This document shows, piece after piece, positions 29,397 to 39,546 of a stretch of 64,000 nucleotides of DNA. The notes below the pieces were generated by a model, which saw only the letters and a list, made by a program, of their open reading frames with translations, did not search any database and was not told where the DNA came from. A program made the translations under genes and the position numbers. The stretch lies in assembly GCA_937925815.1 (NCBI GenBank), contig CALAMQ010000025.1:1-64000 (forward strand). The letters run 5' to 3'. Origin of the DNA: an uncultured Granulosicoccaceae bacterium (lineage in GTDB: Bacteria; Pseudomonadota; Gammaproteobacteria; CALCKW01). How positions within the stretch are numbered: position 1 is the first letter of the stretch; each line of letters begins with the position of its first letter.

Positions 29397-30758
29397 TCAC
29401 ACGAAGTGATCAATGGCCTCAGACAGGCGGCTGACGCCAACGAGCTCGATACCCTTTGGTGCCGGTTTTGGCAGATTCCGCAATGGGACAATGGCGCGTT
29501 TAAATCCGTGTTTTGCTGCAGTTCTAAGCCGATCAAGACCATTTGGGACGGGTCTAACTTCGCCTGCGAGGCCAATTTCGCCAAATGCGATAAGGTCCTG
29601 CGGCGCGGGTCTGTCACGCAATGATGACAAACAGGCAAGCAACATTGGCAGATCGGCTGCGGTCTCTGCGATGCGCACACCACCGACGGCGTTTAGGTAG
29701 ACGTCTTGGTCGTGCAGAGTGATGCCGCCGTGGCGGTGCATGACCGCGAGCAGCATCGCCAGCCGCGCGCCGTCAACGCCTACGGCGAGTCTGCGCGGGT
29801 TACCTAGGTGACTGTCTTCAACCAGGGCTTGCAGTTCGACCAACAGCGGGCGGGTGCCCTCCATGACCGACATAATCACAGACCCGGAAACCGGCTCGTC
29901 GTGGCGGGACAGGAAAATGGCGGACGGGTTGTTGATGCCGATCAGCCCGGATTCCTCCATCGCGAAGACGCCGAGTTCGTTGACCGCGCCAAAACGGTTC
30001 TTGACTGACCTCACCATGCGCAACCGACTGCCAGCCTCACCCTCGAAATACAAGACTGTGTCAACCATGTGCTCGAGCACGCGCGGCCCGGCGAGCTGAC
30101 CTTCTTTGGTGACGTGCCCCACTATCAACAACGCGACGCCGCTTTGCTTGGCGAATCGCACCAGTTGGGCTGCGCTCTCGCGCACTTGAGCCACCGACCC
30201 CGGGGCCGATTGCAGCGCATCGCTGTATATTGTTTGTATTGAGTCAATTACAAGCGTGGACGGAGTGTGTTTTTGAGCAGTGGCAACGATGCGCTCAACG
30301 CAGGTTTCGGCGAGCAACTGCATGTCGTCTGCGGCGAGCGAAAGCCGCATGGCGCGCAACTTGATCTGTTGCATGGATTCTTCGCCGCTGACATACAAGC
30401 CCGGCTGTTGCGCTGAGAGCGCAGCCAGGGTTTGTATCAGCAGAGTTGATTTGCCAATGCCAGGGTCGCCGCCTAGCAGTGTGACTGAGCCCGGCACAAG
30501 GCCGCCGCCGAGCACGCGGTCAAGTTCCCCAATGCCGGTTGGAGTGCGGCTGTCCTCGCTGTAGGTGACATCCGCCAGGCGGGATATAGCCTGTGCATTG
30601 CCCGCATACCCAACCGTGCGTGCGCCGGTGCCAGCTGGTGGCGCGCTCGCGGTTTCCTCGAGCGTGTTCCAACTCTCACAGTCGGCGCATTGACCAGCCC
30701 ATTTTGTCGACACCGCGCCGCAAGCCGTGCAGACGTAGCTCGCGCGTGTCTTAGCCAC
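29397..30758 (-). CDS. radA: DNA repair protein RadA/Sms
   Basis: N-terminal zinc finger CTACGAVSTKWAGQCADC, LLGGDPGIGKSTLL, KNRFGAVNELGVFAM motif. Confidence 0.98.
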   Translation of the reverse strand: MAKTRASYVCTACGAVSTKWAGQCADCESWNTLEETASAPPAGTGARTVGYAGNAQAISRLADVTYSEDSRTPTGIGELDRVLGGGLVPGSVTLLGGDPGIGKSTLLIQTLAALSAQQPGLYVSGEESMQQIKLRAMRLSLAADDMQLLAETCVERIVATAQKHTPSTLVIDSIQTIYSDALQSAPGSVAQVRESAAQLVRFAKQSGVALLIVGHVTKEGQLAGPRVLEHMVDTVLYFEGEAGSRLRMVRSVKNRFGAVNELGVFAMEESGLIGINNPSAIFLSRHDEPVSGSVIMSVMEGTRPLLVELQALVEDSHLGNPRRLAVGVDGARLAMLLAVMHRHGGITLHDQDVYLNAVGGVRIAETAADLPMLLACLSSLRDRPAPQDLIAFGEIGLAGEVRPVPNGLDRLRTAAKHGFKRAIVPLRNLPKPAPKGIELVGVSRLSEAIDHFV

Positions 30759-30797
30759 GGATGCGGCCTTTAGGTGTGGCAGCTATGCGCAAACACA

Positions 30798-32102
30798 TCA
30801 CTGTGATGCAGCGTCGGCGCTGTCGCCGGTGTCCGCAGTCGGTGCGTCCGGCGCTGGAGACACTCTTGCGGTATCAACGGCGTTGCCGTCGAGCGCCAGA
30901 ACTTCAATCCCGTTGCCGTCGATCTCAAGTGAGGAGCCAACTTCTGGCAGCGACTCGAGGTGTTCGAGGATGACACCGTTGAGCGTTTTGGGGCCATCAG
31001 TTGAGACTGACCAGCCGAGCTCACGGTTGAGTGTGCGCACCGGGGTTGCACCGTCGACCAGGAAGCTGCCGTCTTCTTGCGGCAAGATCTCTGGCGGTGC
31101 GGCGTAGGCATCGTCGGTAAATTCGCCGACAATTTCCTGCAAGATGTCTTCGACGGTGAGCAGCCCCTGGATGTCACCGTACTCGTCAACCACCAATCCC
31201 GAGCGCCGCTTCTCGCGCTGGAAATTCAACAGCTGCACGTTGAGAGGCGTGTTCTCGGGAATGAAGTACAAGTCTTGAAGCTGGTTTTCCAATCCCGACA
31301 GTGTCAGCGTGCCTGAGCGCGCGGGGTTGAACACCTTGCGCAATTGCAGCAGGCCGACGGCTTGGTCGATGTTCTCGCGAAACACCAGTAGCCGCCCGTG
31401 CGGGGAGTTGACGATTTGTTCGAGCATGACATCCCAGGGCTCGTCGAGGTCAACGCCTTCGATCTCATTGCGCGGCACCATGACGTCGTTGACGGTGACT
31501 TGCTCGAGGTCGAGCACGTTGAGCAACATGTCGACATGGGCTTTGGGGATTTTCTTGCCTGAATCGGCGAGCACGGTGCGCAGTTCATCGCGGTTGAGTG
31601 CGTCTTCGTTCAAGGGTGCTTGGGTCGCGCCAAAGAGCTTGAGCACGACATTGGCCATCATGTTGACGAGGTAGACCAAGGGGTAGAGCACGCGCAACAG
31701 TGGTACGTAGACGTAGGCTGCGATAAAGGCGAGCTTTTCAGGGTGACGTGTGGCGAGCGTTTTTGGCGCGACCTCGGCGAATATCAGCACCACCAGCGTC
31801 ATGCCGCCGGTTGCGATTGCGATGCCTGGCTCACCCCAAATATCGAGTGCAATTGCGGTGGCAATGGCCGACGCGAGGATGTTGACGAAGTTGTTGCCGA
31901 GCAGGATCAGTCCGATCAGACGGTCCGGGCGCTCGAGCAATGACTGTGCCCGTCGCGCACCGCCGTTGCCCTCTTTGGCAAGGTGGCGCAGACGGTAGCG
32001 GTTCAACGTCATGAGGGCTGTCTCAGAGCCTGAAAAGAAGCCTGAGAGTATGATGAGCACCAGCAAGAGGCCGGCAAGAAAGCTCAGATGAAATTCGTCC
32101 AA
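30798..32102 (-). CDS. CNNM/HlyC-CorC family protein with CBS domains (CorB/YfjD-like)
   Basis: LVLIILSGFFSGSETALMTLNRYRLRHLAKEGN; CBS-region VMVPRNEIEGVD; C-terminal CorC_HlyC domain. Confidence 0.93.
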   Translation of the reverse strand: MDEFHLSFLAGLLLVLIILSGFFSGSETALMTLNRYRLRHLAKEGNGGARRAQSLLERPDRLIGLILLGNNFVNILASAIATAIALDIWGEPGIAIATGGMTLVVLIFAEVAPKTLATRHPEKLAFIAAYVYVPLLRVLYPLVYLVNMMANVVLKLFGATQAPLNEDALNRDELRTVLADSGKKIPKAHVDMLLNVLDLEQVTVNDVMVPRNEIEGVDLDEPWDVMLEQIVNSPHGRLLVFRENIDQAVGLLQLRKVFNPARSGTLTLSGLENQLQDLYFIPENTPLNVQLLNFQREKRRSGLVVDEYGDIQGLLTVEDILQEIVGEFTDDAYAAPPEILPQEDGSFLVDGATPVRTLNRELGWSVSTDGPKTLNGVILEHLESLPEVGSSLEIDGNGIEVLALDGNAVDTARVSPAPDAPTADTGDSADAASQ

Positions 32103-32199
32103 GTGGGGTTTTGCAACCGCTAAAGCGAGTCACTGTTCTAAGGGTCGAGCTCGACGCTGTCAAGTGTCGGTTCACAGTCACGCTGTTCTGTGTGGTCTG

Positions 32200-32985
32200 T
32201 CATGTGCCATTGGCGAGAAAGACTTCAAGCACAAGCTTGCTGCCAAAAAAACCGACAATCAGCAGCACCATGCCTGTCAGCGTCCAGCGCAGTGCGGTCT
32301 TGCCACGCCACCCGGCGAGGTGGTGGCCGGCCAGCAGCGCGGCAAATGCAGCCCACGCGAGCAGAGAAAAAACGGTTTTGTGCGCGACGCGCTGGGCAAA
32401 CATGTCGTCCAAAAAGGCGAAGCCAGTGACGATTGCGAGCGTTAAAATGGCCAGCCCAATCGCTAACAGCCTGAACATCAACCGCTCCATTGCGGCGAGC
32501 GGCGGCAACCTGCTCGGTCCCGCTCCCGGCGCTTGGCGTAACTGCGCGGTGTGCCATGCAACCAGACACGCTTGCGCGGCGGCCAGGCAGAGCACGCCGT
32601 AGGCGCTGAGCGAGAGCAGTGCGTGCAACCACACGCCAGCGTCGATGTGTGTGCTGGTGCCAACGCTGACAAACGGCACCACGGCCACGATCAGCGCTGC
32701 AGGTGGCAGCACCAACACGCCGAGGCTCTGTACAGGGTTCCGCGCCGCGAGGCAGAGCAGGATTGCGACCATTGCCCAGGCAGCCAGAGACAGCGCGTTG
32801 GTAATGGCGAGGTTGAAGGTGCCAGTGAGCGCGACAGAGCCGGCGTGGGCGGCGAGTGCAAAGACCGCGGGCAACGCGTGTTGCAGCGGGCGCCTTGTCA
32901 CGCCTTGGCCGGCCAGGCTGCGCCGGAGGTTAAACGCCGCGCTTAGGTACAGCGCTGCCGCGAGCAAACCCAGAAAACCGCTCAT
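32200..32985 (-). CDS. CcsA/YpjD-like cytochrome c assembly family membrane protein
   Basis: MSGFLGLLAAALYLSAAFNLRRSL...; HIDAGVWLHALLSLSAYGVLCLAAAQACLVAW...; WAAFAALLAGHHLAGWRG; next to ffh. Confidence 0.88.
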   Translation of the reverse strand: MSGFLGLLAAALYLSAAFNLRRSLAGQGVTRRPLQHALPAVFALAAHAGSVALTGTFNLAITNALSLAAWAMVAILLCLAARNPVQSLGVLVLPPAALIVAVVPFVSVGTSTHIDAGVWLHALLSLSAYGVLCLAAAQACLVAWHTAQLRQAPGAGPSRLPPLAAMERLMFRLLAIGLAILTLAIVTGFAFLDDMFAQRVAHKTVFSLLAWAAFAALLAGHHLAGWRGKTALRWTLTGMVLLIVGFFGSKLVLEVFLANGT

Positions 32986-33149
32986 GTGGCAGTGCGCAAG
33001 TGGCTCAACCGAGGTCGGCGCCTGGGGGGGCAAACTGTCACGGCATCCACGTCCACGGGGTGATAGGTTCGCTCTACAGTATACTGGGCAGGCAGCACGG
33101 CGCAGAAACGCCACCACCATCCACCCAACGATACACAGCCGGACACCGC

Positions 33150-34544
33150 ATGTTTGCCAACCTCAGCGAGCGTTTGGGCGCGACGCTTAAGAATCTTCGC
33201 GGCCAGGGCCGAATCACAGAGCAAAACGTCAAAGACACGTTGCGAGAAGTGCGCATGGCGCTGCTCGAGGCGGATGTTGCGCTGCCAGTGGTCAAGCAAT
33301 TTATCGATCAAGTGCGCGACAAGGCGCTCGGTGTGGAGGTGTTGCAAAGCCTCACCCCGGGTCAGGCGCTGGTCAAAGTGGTGCACGACGAATTGGTCGC
33401 GGTCATGGGTGCGGAAAACGCCGCTCTCGACCTCAGCCAACAGCCGCCAGCAACTGTACTCATGGCGGGTTTGCAGGGGGCGGGTAAGACCACCACAACC
33501 GCCAAACTCGCACGCCACTTGGTCGAGCGCGAAAACAAGAAAGTGATGGTGGTCAGTTGCGATGTCTACCGACCGGCCGCAATCAAGCAGCTTGAAACGT
33601 TGGCCAAAGACGTGGGGGTTGCGTTTTTTCCGTCGAGCGCCGACGACAAACCCGAGGCGATCGCCCGTGCTGCGCTCGACGAGGCACGCCGCCAGCTCGC
33701 CGATGTCCTGCTCGTTGACACGGCAGGGCGGCTCGCCATCGACGACGCGATGATGGCCGAAATCAAGTCGCTGCACGCCGCGGTGCAACCGGTTGAAACC
33801 CTGTTTGTGGTCGATGCCATGACAGGTCAGGACGCGGCCAACACCGCCGCGGCTTTCGGTGAGGCTCTGCCGCTGACGGGTGTGGTGCTGACCAAAACTG
33901 ACGGCGACGCACGCGGTGGTGCGGCGTTGAGTGTGCGTACAGTCACCGGTGTGCCAATCAAGTTTCTCGGTGTCGGTGAGAAGACAGCGGCACTCGAAGC
34001 CTTTCACCCCGACCGCGTCGCGTCGCGCATTCTCGGTATGGGAGACGTGGTCTCTTTGGTCGAGGAAGTCTCGCGCCAAGTGGACATGGACAAGGCCGCA
34101 AAGCTTGCGCGCAAGGTCAAGAAAGGCAAGGGCTTTGATCTCGAAGACATGCGTGATCAGCTGCTGCAATTGCAGAACATGGGGGGCATTGAGTCCATGC
34201 TCGACAAATTGCCTGGCATGGATCAACTGCCCGACCACCTGCGTCAAAAGGCGATGGACCAAGCGACGGGAGGCGGCGACGTCAAGCGCAACATCGCCAT
34301 TATCAGTTCGATGACACCGCGTGAAAGGCGCTTTCCAGATCTGATAAAAGGGTCGCGGCGACGGCGCATTGCCGCTGGGTCCGGCACGCAGGTTCAAGAC
34401 GTCAACCGCTTGCTCAAGCAGCACCTTCAGATGAGCAAAATGATGAAAAAAATGGGTAAAGCCGGCGGCATGAAAAAGATGATGCGCATGATGGGTGGCG
34501 CCGGCGGCATGCCGCCAATGCCGCCGGGCATGCCCAAACTCTAA
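33150..34544 (+). CDS. ffh: signal recognition particle protein Ffh
   Basis: MFANLSERLGATLKNLRGQGRITEQNVKDTLREVRMALLEADV, GLQGAGKTTTTAKLA, VDTAGRL, methionine-rich M domain. Confidence 0.98.
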   Translation: MFANLSERLGATLKNLRGQGRITEQNVKDTLREVRMALLEADVALPVVKQFIDQVRDKALGVEVLQSLTPGQALVKVVHDELVAVMGAENAALDLSQQPPATVLMAGLQGAGKTTTTAKLARHLVERENKKVMVVSCDVYRPAAIKQLETLAKDVGVAFFPSSADDKPEAIARAALDEARRQLADVLLVDTAGRLAIDDAMMAEIKSLHAAVQPVETLFVVDAMTGQDAANTAAAFGEALPLTGVVLTKTDGDARGGAALSVRTVTGVPIKFLGVGEKTAALEAFHPDRVASRILGMGDVVSLVEEVSRQVDMDKAAKLARKVKKGKGFDLEDMRDQLLQLQNMGGIESMLDKLPGMDQLPDHLRQKAMDQATGGGDVKRNIAIISSMTPRERRFPDLIKGSRRRRIAAGSGTQVQDVNRLLKQHLQMSKMMKKMGKAGGMKKMMRMMGGAGGMPPMPPGMPKL

Positions 34545-34754
34545 GGGCCCGATGCCGCTCGCGATGGCTCAACCCCGCAGGTTATCGCGAGAGCTGCTTG
34601 TAAGGATCGGCGCTGTTGTGTCGGCATTTGCGATTGATTTTGCCCGTTTTGCCTAAACTTCTGGCAAAGATACGCGTCACAGTCAGGGTATTAACACCAA
34701 GCCGAACTGCGGCAAGCTAGGCAAAGTACAAGTCCCAAGTGGGTTGTCAGACAC

Positions 34755-35621
34755 ATGAAAATACAAGAAATTGCGGCCTTTTCGCGCGGCGAGAGCGGGG
34801 GCAGCCCCGCCGGCGTGTGGCTCGGTGAGGCACCGCTTGAGCGCGACCACATGCAAAGCATTGCAGCTGAAATTGGTCACTCTGAAACGGCATTTGCGGT
34901 ACCCGAAGGCAACGGCTGGCGAGTTCGCTACTTCTCGCCGTCGATGGAAGTGCCGTTTTGTGGCCACGCCACCATCGCGCTCGGCGCGGCCTTGGCAATG
35001 GCGCACGGCAACGGCGTTTTCCCGCTCGCGCTCAACGACGCTGAGATTGTCGTCGAGGGCCGGCACAATGCTGGGCAATTGAGTGCGGCGCTGCAATCAC
35101 CTCCCACCTCTCACCGCGAGCTTGGCGAAGCCCAGCTTATGCGCTACTTGTCACTGCTTGGGTACCGGCACGATGACCTCGCACAGGACATGGCGCCGGC
35201 GCTGATTCACGCAGGTGCTGATCACTTGCTGCTGCCATTGTCGTCGCGCGCTGCGCTTTCACGGTTGGACTACGACCTCGACATCGGGGCGCGGATGATG
35301 CGTGACGACGGCTTGGTGACGGTCATGTGCGTGGTTGCGATGGATTCGGTGTACCACTGCCGTAATGCGTTTGCTGCCGGTGGTGTCAAAGAAGATCCCG
35401 CAACTGGGTCTGCGGCCGCGGCATTTGGCGGCTATTTGCGAGACAGCGGGCAGTCCTCGGCCAACGTGCTCGACATCCGCCAAGGCGATGACATGGGTGT
35501 GCCTTCGCAGATTCGAGTTGAATTCAGTGATGTGCCGGGCAGCAGTGTTCGCGTGTCCGGCGAGGCACGCTTGATGTCAGCGGCGGCTCGCAACGTTGAG
35601 GTGTGCGAAGCTGAGGTCTGA
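34755..35621 (+). CDS. PhzF family isomerase/epimerase
   Basis: AFSRGESGGSPAGVWLGE, SETAFAVPEG, RYFSPSMEVPFCGHATIALGAAL, EDPATGSAAAAFGGYL. Confidence 0.93.
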   Translation: MKIQEIAAFSRGESGGSPAGVWLGEAPLERDHMQSIAAEIGHSETAFAVPEGNGWRVRYFSPSMEVPFCGHATIALGAALAMAHGNGVFPLALNDAEIVVEGRHNAGQLSAALQSPPTSHRELGEAQLMRYLSLLGYRHDDLAQDMAPALIHAGADHLLLPLSSRAALSRLDYDLDIGARMMRDDGLVTVMCVVAMDSVYHCRNAFAAGGVKEDPATGSAAAAFGGYLRDSGQSSANVLDIRQGDDMGVPSQIRVEFSDVPGSSVRVSGEARLMSAAARNVEVCEAEV

Positions 35622-35642
35622 GCGCGCCACTGTGGCGCGCTC
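35620..35642. terminator. hairpin overlapping the phzF-like stop codon
   Basis: GAGCGCGCCA-CTG-TGGCGCGCTC, perfect 10-bp stem, 3-nt loop; no T-tract. Confidence 0.5.
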
Positions 35643-35688
35643 ATGCGATGCCTTTACACGCTCTAGATAGACATCTGCCTGCTGGCGT

Positions 35689-37374
35689 TCAGGCTGTTGC
35701 GCGGGTGATTTGGATCTGCTGACCGGCCACCCGCACTTTCTTGAGGTGCTTGAGAATGGCCTTTGGCATGCCTTCTGGCAAGTCGATAAAGGTGTGGTCG
35801 TGATTGATGGCGATGCGACCGATATTCTTGCTGTTCAATCCCGCTTCATTGGCTATGGCGCCAACAATGTTGCCCGGCTTGACGCGGTGTTTTGCGCCAA
35901 CTTCCAAGCGGTAGGTGGTGAGATCTTCGTCGTTGTGTGCACGGCGTGATCCAGGCTTGCGGTTTTCTTTTTGAGCCTGTCGCTCATTAAAGTGCGCGCT
36001 GGATTTGGCGTGGCTGGCGCCACGTTCTTCTCGTTTGGGTCGCGGTTTCTTCGGTGAATCCTTTGCGAGAAAGGGCCGTTCGCCTTGCAGTTGCGTGGCA
36101 ATAGCGGCTGCTGCATCAATCGGGTCTAAGCCGTGCTCGACTTGCATTTCTTCAACGAGCTGCTTGAAAAAGCTGATGTCTGTGTCCTGCGACGTCTTGA
36201 GCACGCTGTCTTTAAACACTTTGACGCGGTGCTTATTGATTGCGCGCGCGTCGGGCATTTCCATCCAATCAATTTTTTGTCGGGTGGCGCGTTCGAGGGT
36301 TTGCACGACGCGTCGCTCACGCGGCGCGACAAACAAGATGGCGTCGCCTTCTCGACCGGCACGTCCAGTTCGACCAATGCGGTGGATGTAAGTCTCGGCG
36401 TTGGTCGGCGCATCGTAGTTGATGACATGGCTGATGCGCTCAACATCGAGTCCTCGAGCCGCGACGTCCGTTGCAACGACAACGTCGATTTTTCCAACCT
36501 TCAGGTGCTCTACCGTGCGCTCACGCAGTGCTTGATCAACATCGCCGCTCAGTGCCGCCGCTCTAAAGCCGCGTGATTGCAACATCTCAGTGACTTCGAC
36601 AGTGCTCGCCTTGGTGCGCACGAAGACAATGACCCCGTCCACCGACTCGACTTCAAACAAGCGAGCCAGCGCTTCGTTTTTGACGCCCATGCCCGGTGCT
36701 TCGAGCACCCGCTGGCGAACGCCAACGGCGGTGCGGGTTTTGGCTTTGATCGTAATTTGCGCTGGGTCAACCAAGTGACGTTTGGCGATACGACGAATCG
36801 GGTCCGGCATGGTCGCTGAGAACAACGCCAGTTGCCGGCCCTTTGGACTTTGTTCGAGGATCCACTCGACATCGTCAATGAAGCCCATTCGCAACATTTC
36901 ATCAGCCTCGTCCAAAACGAGGGCTGCGAGCGAATCGAGCGGTAGGCTGTTGCGACGCATGTGATCCATTACACGGCCAGGCGTGCCCACCACGACCTGT
37001 GCGCCCGCGCGCAAGGCGTCGAGCTGAGGGCGATAGGACTGGCCACCGCACAGGGTGGCCACGCGCAAGTTGCCAACGGCTGTTGCGTATTGGGAGAATG
37101 CCTCGGCGACTTGATTGGCCAGTTCGCGGGTGGGTGCGAGCACCAGAACTTGAGGTTTGCGCACCTTGGGGTCGATCCCGGCGAGCGTCGGCAGCGCGAA
37201 GGCCGCGGTCTTGCCGGTGCCTGTCTGAGCCTGTCCGACGATATCGCGACCGTTGAGCAGCGCGGGGATGGCTTCCGCTTGAATAGGCGTGGGCGTCTCG
37301 TAGCCCAGAGAGGCGAGAGATTGGGTGATGGCGTCGGGCAACCCGAGGTCAGCAAAGCTTGGCGTGGTAGTCAT
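35689..37374 (-). CDS. DEAD/DEAH box RNA helicase (DeaD/CsdA-like)
   Basis: MTTTPSFADLGLPDAITQSLASLGYETPTPIQAEAIP, QAQTGTGKTAAFALP, LVLDEADEMLRMGF, FSATMP, YIHRIGRTGRAGREG; C-terminal RNA-binding domain. Confidence 0.95.
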   Translation of the reverse strand: MTTTPSFADLGLPDAITQSLASLGYETPTPIQAEAIPALLNGRDIVGQAQTGTGKTAAFALPTLAGIDPKVRKPQVLVLAPTRELANQVAEAFSQYATAVGNLRVATLCGGQSYRPQLDALRAGAQVVVGTPGRVMDHMRRNSLPLDSLAALVLDEADEMLRMGFIDDVEWILEQSPKGRQLALFSATMPDPIRRIAKRHLVDPAQITIKAKTRTAVGVRQRVLEAPGMGVKNEALARLFEVESVDGVIVFVRTKASTVEVTEMLQSRGFRAAALSGDVDQALRERTVEHLKVGKIDVVVATDVAARGLDVERISHVINYDAPTNAETYIHRIGRTGRAGREGDAILFVAPRERRVVQTLERATRQKIDWMEMPDARAINKHRVKVFKDSVLKTSQDTDISFFKQLVEEMQVEHGLDPIDAAAAIATQLQGERPFLAKDSPKKPRPKREERGASHAKSSAHFNERQAQKENRKPGSRRAHNDEDLTTYRLEVGAKHRVKPGNIVGAIANEAGLNSKNIGRIAINHDHTFIDLPEGMPKAILKHLKKVRVAGQQIQITRATA

Positions 37375-37592
37375 GGCTCGTGATTCGTGAGGCGCGCCGG
37401 GCGGCGGTGTAGTAACCACAGGGCGGGCAAAACAATCAAGTATACCGTGATTATTCAGGTCGGCGTTGCATTTGACGTGCGTTGTGACTTGGTTCGCAAC
37501 ACAATAGCGCCATCCTGAAGCCGCCATTTTGCTCGGATCGCAGTTGGCGGCACGCAGCTTACGCGTTGAAAGTGTGTGCCTGGAGACTGGAC

Positions 37593-38573
37593 ATGGAGAG
37601 AGCGGTAGTGCGTTGGGGAATTGTCGGTTGCGGCGCTGTCACCGAGGTCAAAAGCGGCCCTGCATATCACATTACAACGGGGTTCACACTCGATGCGGTG
37701 ATGCGCCGCACGGCCGAGAAGGCTAAAGATTACGCCAAACGTCACGGCGTGGCGCGGTGGTACAGCGATGCCGCAGAGCTTATTGACGACCCCGATATCG
37801 ACGCGGTGTACATCGCGACCCCGCCGGCCAGCCACTGTGAACTGGCGTTGAGGGTTGCCGCCGCGGGCAAGCCGTGCTGCGTTGAGAAGCCAATGGCCAA
37901 CACCGTCGAAGAGTGCGAGCGCATGAATGCCGCGTTTGAGGCCGCTGGTTGTCCGCTCTTTGTGGCGTATTACCGCCGCTCGCTGCCGCGTTTTGAGCGC
38001 GTCGTCAAATGGCTCAGCGAGGGGGCGATTGGCGATGTTCAGCACGTCAGCTGGCGTTTGGTACGGCCGCCGTCGATGCGCGACCTCGCCGGTGGTGTGA
38101 ACTGGCGGACCGATCCAGTGCAAGCGCCCGGCGGGTACTTCGATGACCTGGCAAGCCACGGACTCGACTTGCTCGATTTCTTGCTCGGCCCCATCCATTC
38201 ACCGCTGGGTCACGCGCTCAATCAGAGGGGATTGTACGGGGCTGTTGATGCGGTCACCGCGACATGGCGCCACCGCAAGACCATTACCGGATCGGGTGCG
38301 TGGCATTTTGGTGGAGCCTCGTCGGAAGATGAAGTCGTAATCTACGGCAGTCTTGGTCAGATCCGGTTTGCGGTGTTCGGCGAGCAACCAGTGGTCCTTG
38401 AGGCGGCGTGCCGACGGGAGTCACCGCTGATAGAAAACCCCGATACGATCCAACTGCCACACGTTCAGAACATGGCGAGGGCGTTGCTCGGGGAGGCCGG
38501 TCATCCCTCCACTGGGGTGTCCGCTATCCGAACGGCACGGGTCATGGCGTCTTTAGTTGGGTCGCCCAGCTGA
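37593..38573 (+). CDS. Gfo/Idh/MocA family oxidoreductase
   Basis: RWGIVGCGAVTEVKSGPAYH, VYIATPPASHCELALRVAAAGKPCCVEKPMANT. Confidence 0.92.
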   Translation: MERAVVRWGIVGCGAVTEVKSGPAYHITTGFTLDAVMRRTAEKAKDYAKRHGVARWYSDAAELIDDPDIDAVYIATPPASHCELALRVAAAGKPCCVEKPMANTVEECERMNAAFEAAGCPLFVAYYRRSLPRFERVVKWLSEGAIGDVQHVSWRLVRPPSMRDLAGGVNWRTDPVQAPGGYFDDLASHGLDLLDFLLGPIHSPLGHALNQRGLYGAVDAVTATWRHRKTITGSGAWHFGGASSEDEVVIYGSLGQIRFAVFGEQPVVLEAACRRESPLIENPDTIQLPHVQNMARALLGEAGHPSTGVSAIRTARVMASLVGSPS

Positions 38574-38704
38574 GGGTTGAGGTGCTGTCAGGTCCCAATA
38601 TGCTGTGATTTCGACGGTGTTTTTGAAAAAAATTGCTCTCAATATACCCGGCTGGTCATTTGTGCGTTATGATTGCGAGTTCGCCGGACCAAAGGTGAGT
38701 TTAG

Positions 38705-38911
38705 ATGCCTTGCATCGAAATCCCGGGTTCGTTCATCCCTAGCCGGATAGCTAAACGATTATGGTTACGATTCGTCTCTCTCGTGGCGGAGCCAAGAAAA
38801 AGCCCTTTTATCAAGTGGTTGTCACTGACAGCCGCAACCGCCGTGATGGCCGGTACATCGAGCGTGTGGGTTACTTCAACCCGTGCGCGTCAGGTTCAGC
38901 CGAGCGCTTGA
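38705..38911 (+). other. candidate upstream ORF (68 aa) overlapping rpsP out of frame
   Basis: AAAGGTGAG (38691-38699) sits 5 nt before ATG 38705; ORF runs ~150 nt into rpsP in another frame. Function unproven. Confidence 0.35.
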
Positions 38912-39024
38912 ACCTCAAGATTGACCGCGTTGATCACTGGGTTGGAAACGGCGCGCAGCTGTCTGACCGTGTCGCGAGCTTGGTCAAAGAACACAAGAAG
39001 ACCGCTGCAGCCAGCGCTGCTTAA
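38761..39024 (+). CDS. rpsP: 30S ribosomal protein bS16
   Basis: [41 protein letters not shown]. Confidence 0.98.
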   Translation: MVTIRLSRGGAKKKPFYQVVVTDSRNRRDGRYIERVGYFNPCASGSAERLNLKIDRVDHWVGNGAQLSDRVASLVKEHKKTAAASAA

Positions 39025-39543
39025 TTGCCTGTGAGTGCCCCGCACGATCCCGTCCGTTTCGGGAAACTGACGGGGCACTACGGTGTTAAGGGTTGGTTCA
39101 AGGTATACGCGTATACCCGTCCGCTCGAAGCTGTGCTCGATTACCGCCAGTGGTGGATTGAGAACGCAACAGGCTGGCGAGTCCTTGAAGTTGAAGCGGC
39201 ACGGGTGCACGGCAAGGGCGTAATCGCCCGGATCGCCGGCATCAATGACCGCGAGACAGCTGAGCCATTGCTCGGTTCTGCGTTCTTCGTCCAGCGCGGC
39301 GATATGCCAGCAGCGGAGAAGGGCAGTTACTACTGGGCGGACCTTATCGGGTTGACTGTGGTCAATCTGGAAGGGGAGTCACTCGGGCAAATTGACCATT
39401 TGTTCGAGACGGGCGCCAATGATGTGATCGTGGTGCGCGAGGGCAGCAAGGAACGGTTGATTCCTTGGTTGAGGCCCGATGTGGTCAAGGATATCGACCT
39501 GGTCGGCAGTCGCATGACTGTTGATTGGGACAGTGATTTTTAG
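39025..39543 (+). CDS. rimM: ribosome maturation factor RimM (TTG 39025 or GTG 39031 start)
   Basis: VRFGKLTGHYGVKGWFKVYAYT, YYWADLIGLTVVNLEGESLGQIDHLFETGANDVIVV. Confidence 0.95.
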   Translation: MPVSAPHDPVRFGKLTGHYGVKGWFKVYAYTRPLEAVLDYRQWWIENATGWRVLEVEAARVHGKGVIARIAGINDRETAEPLLGSAFFVQRGDMPAAEKGSYYWADLIGLTVVNLEGESLGQIDHLFETGANDVIVVREGSKERLIPWLRPDVVKDIDLVGSRMTVDWDSDF

Positions 39544-39546
39544 CCG

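Noticed and set aside
32982-34424. 480-aa minus-strand ORF antisense to ffh
   Set aside because: Mirror ORF from high-GC codon bias; the plus-strand Ffh frame is unambiguous.
38581-38690. Sigma70 promoter for rpsP (TATGAT at 38668)
   Set aside because: No acceptable -35 at 16-18 nt spacing, so not reported as a feature.
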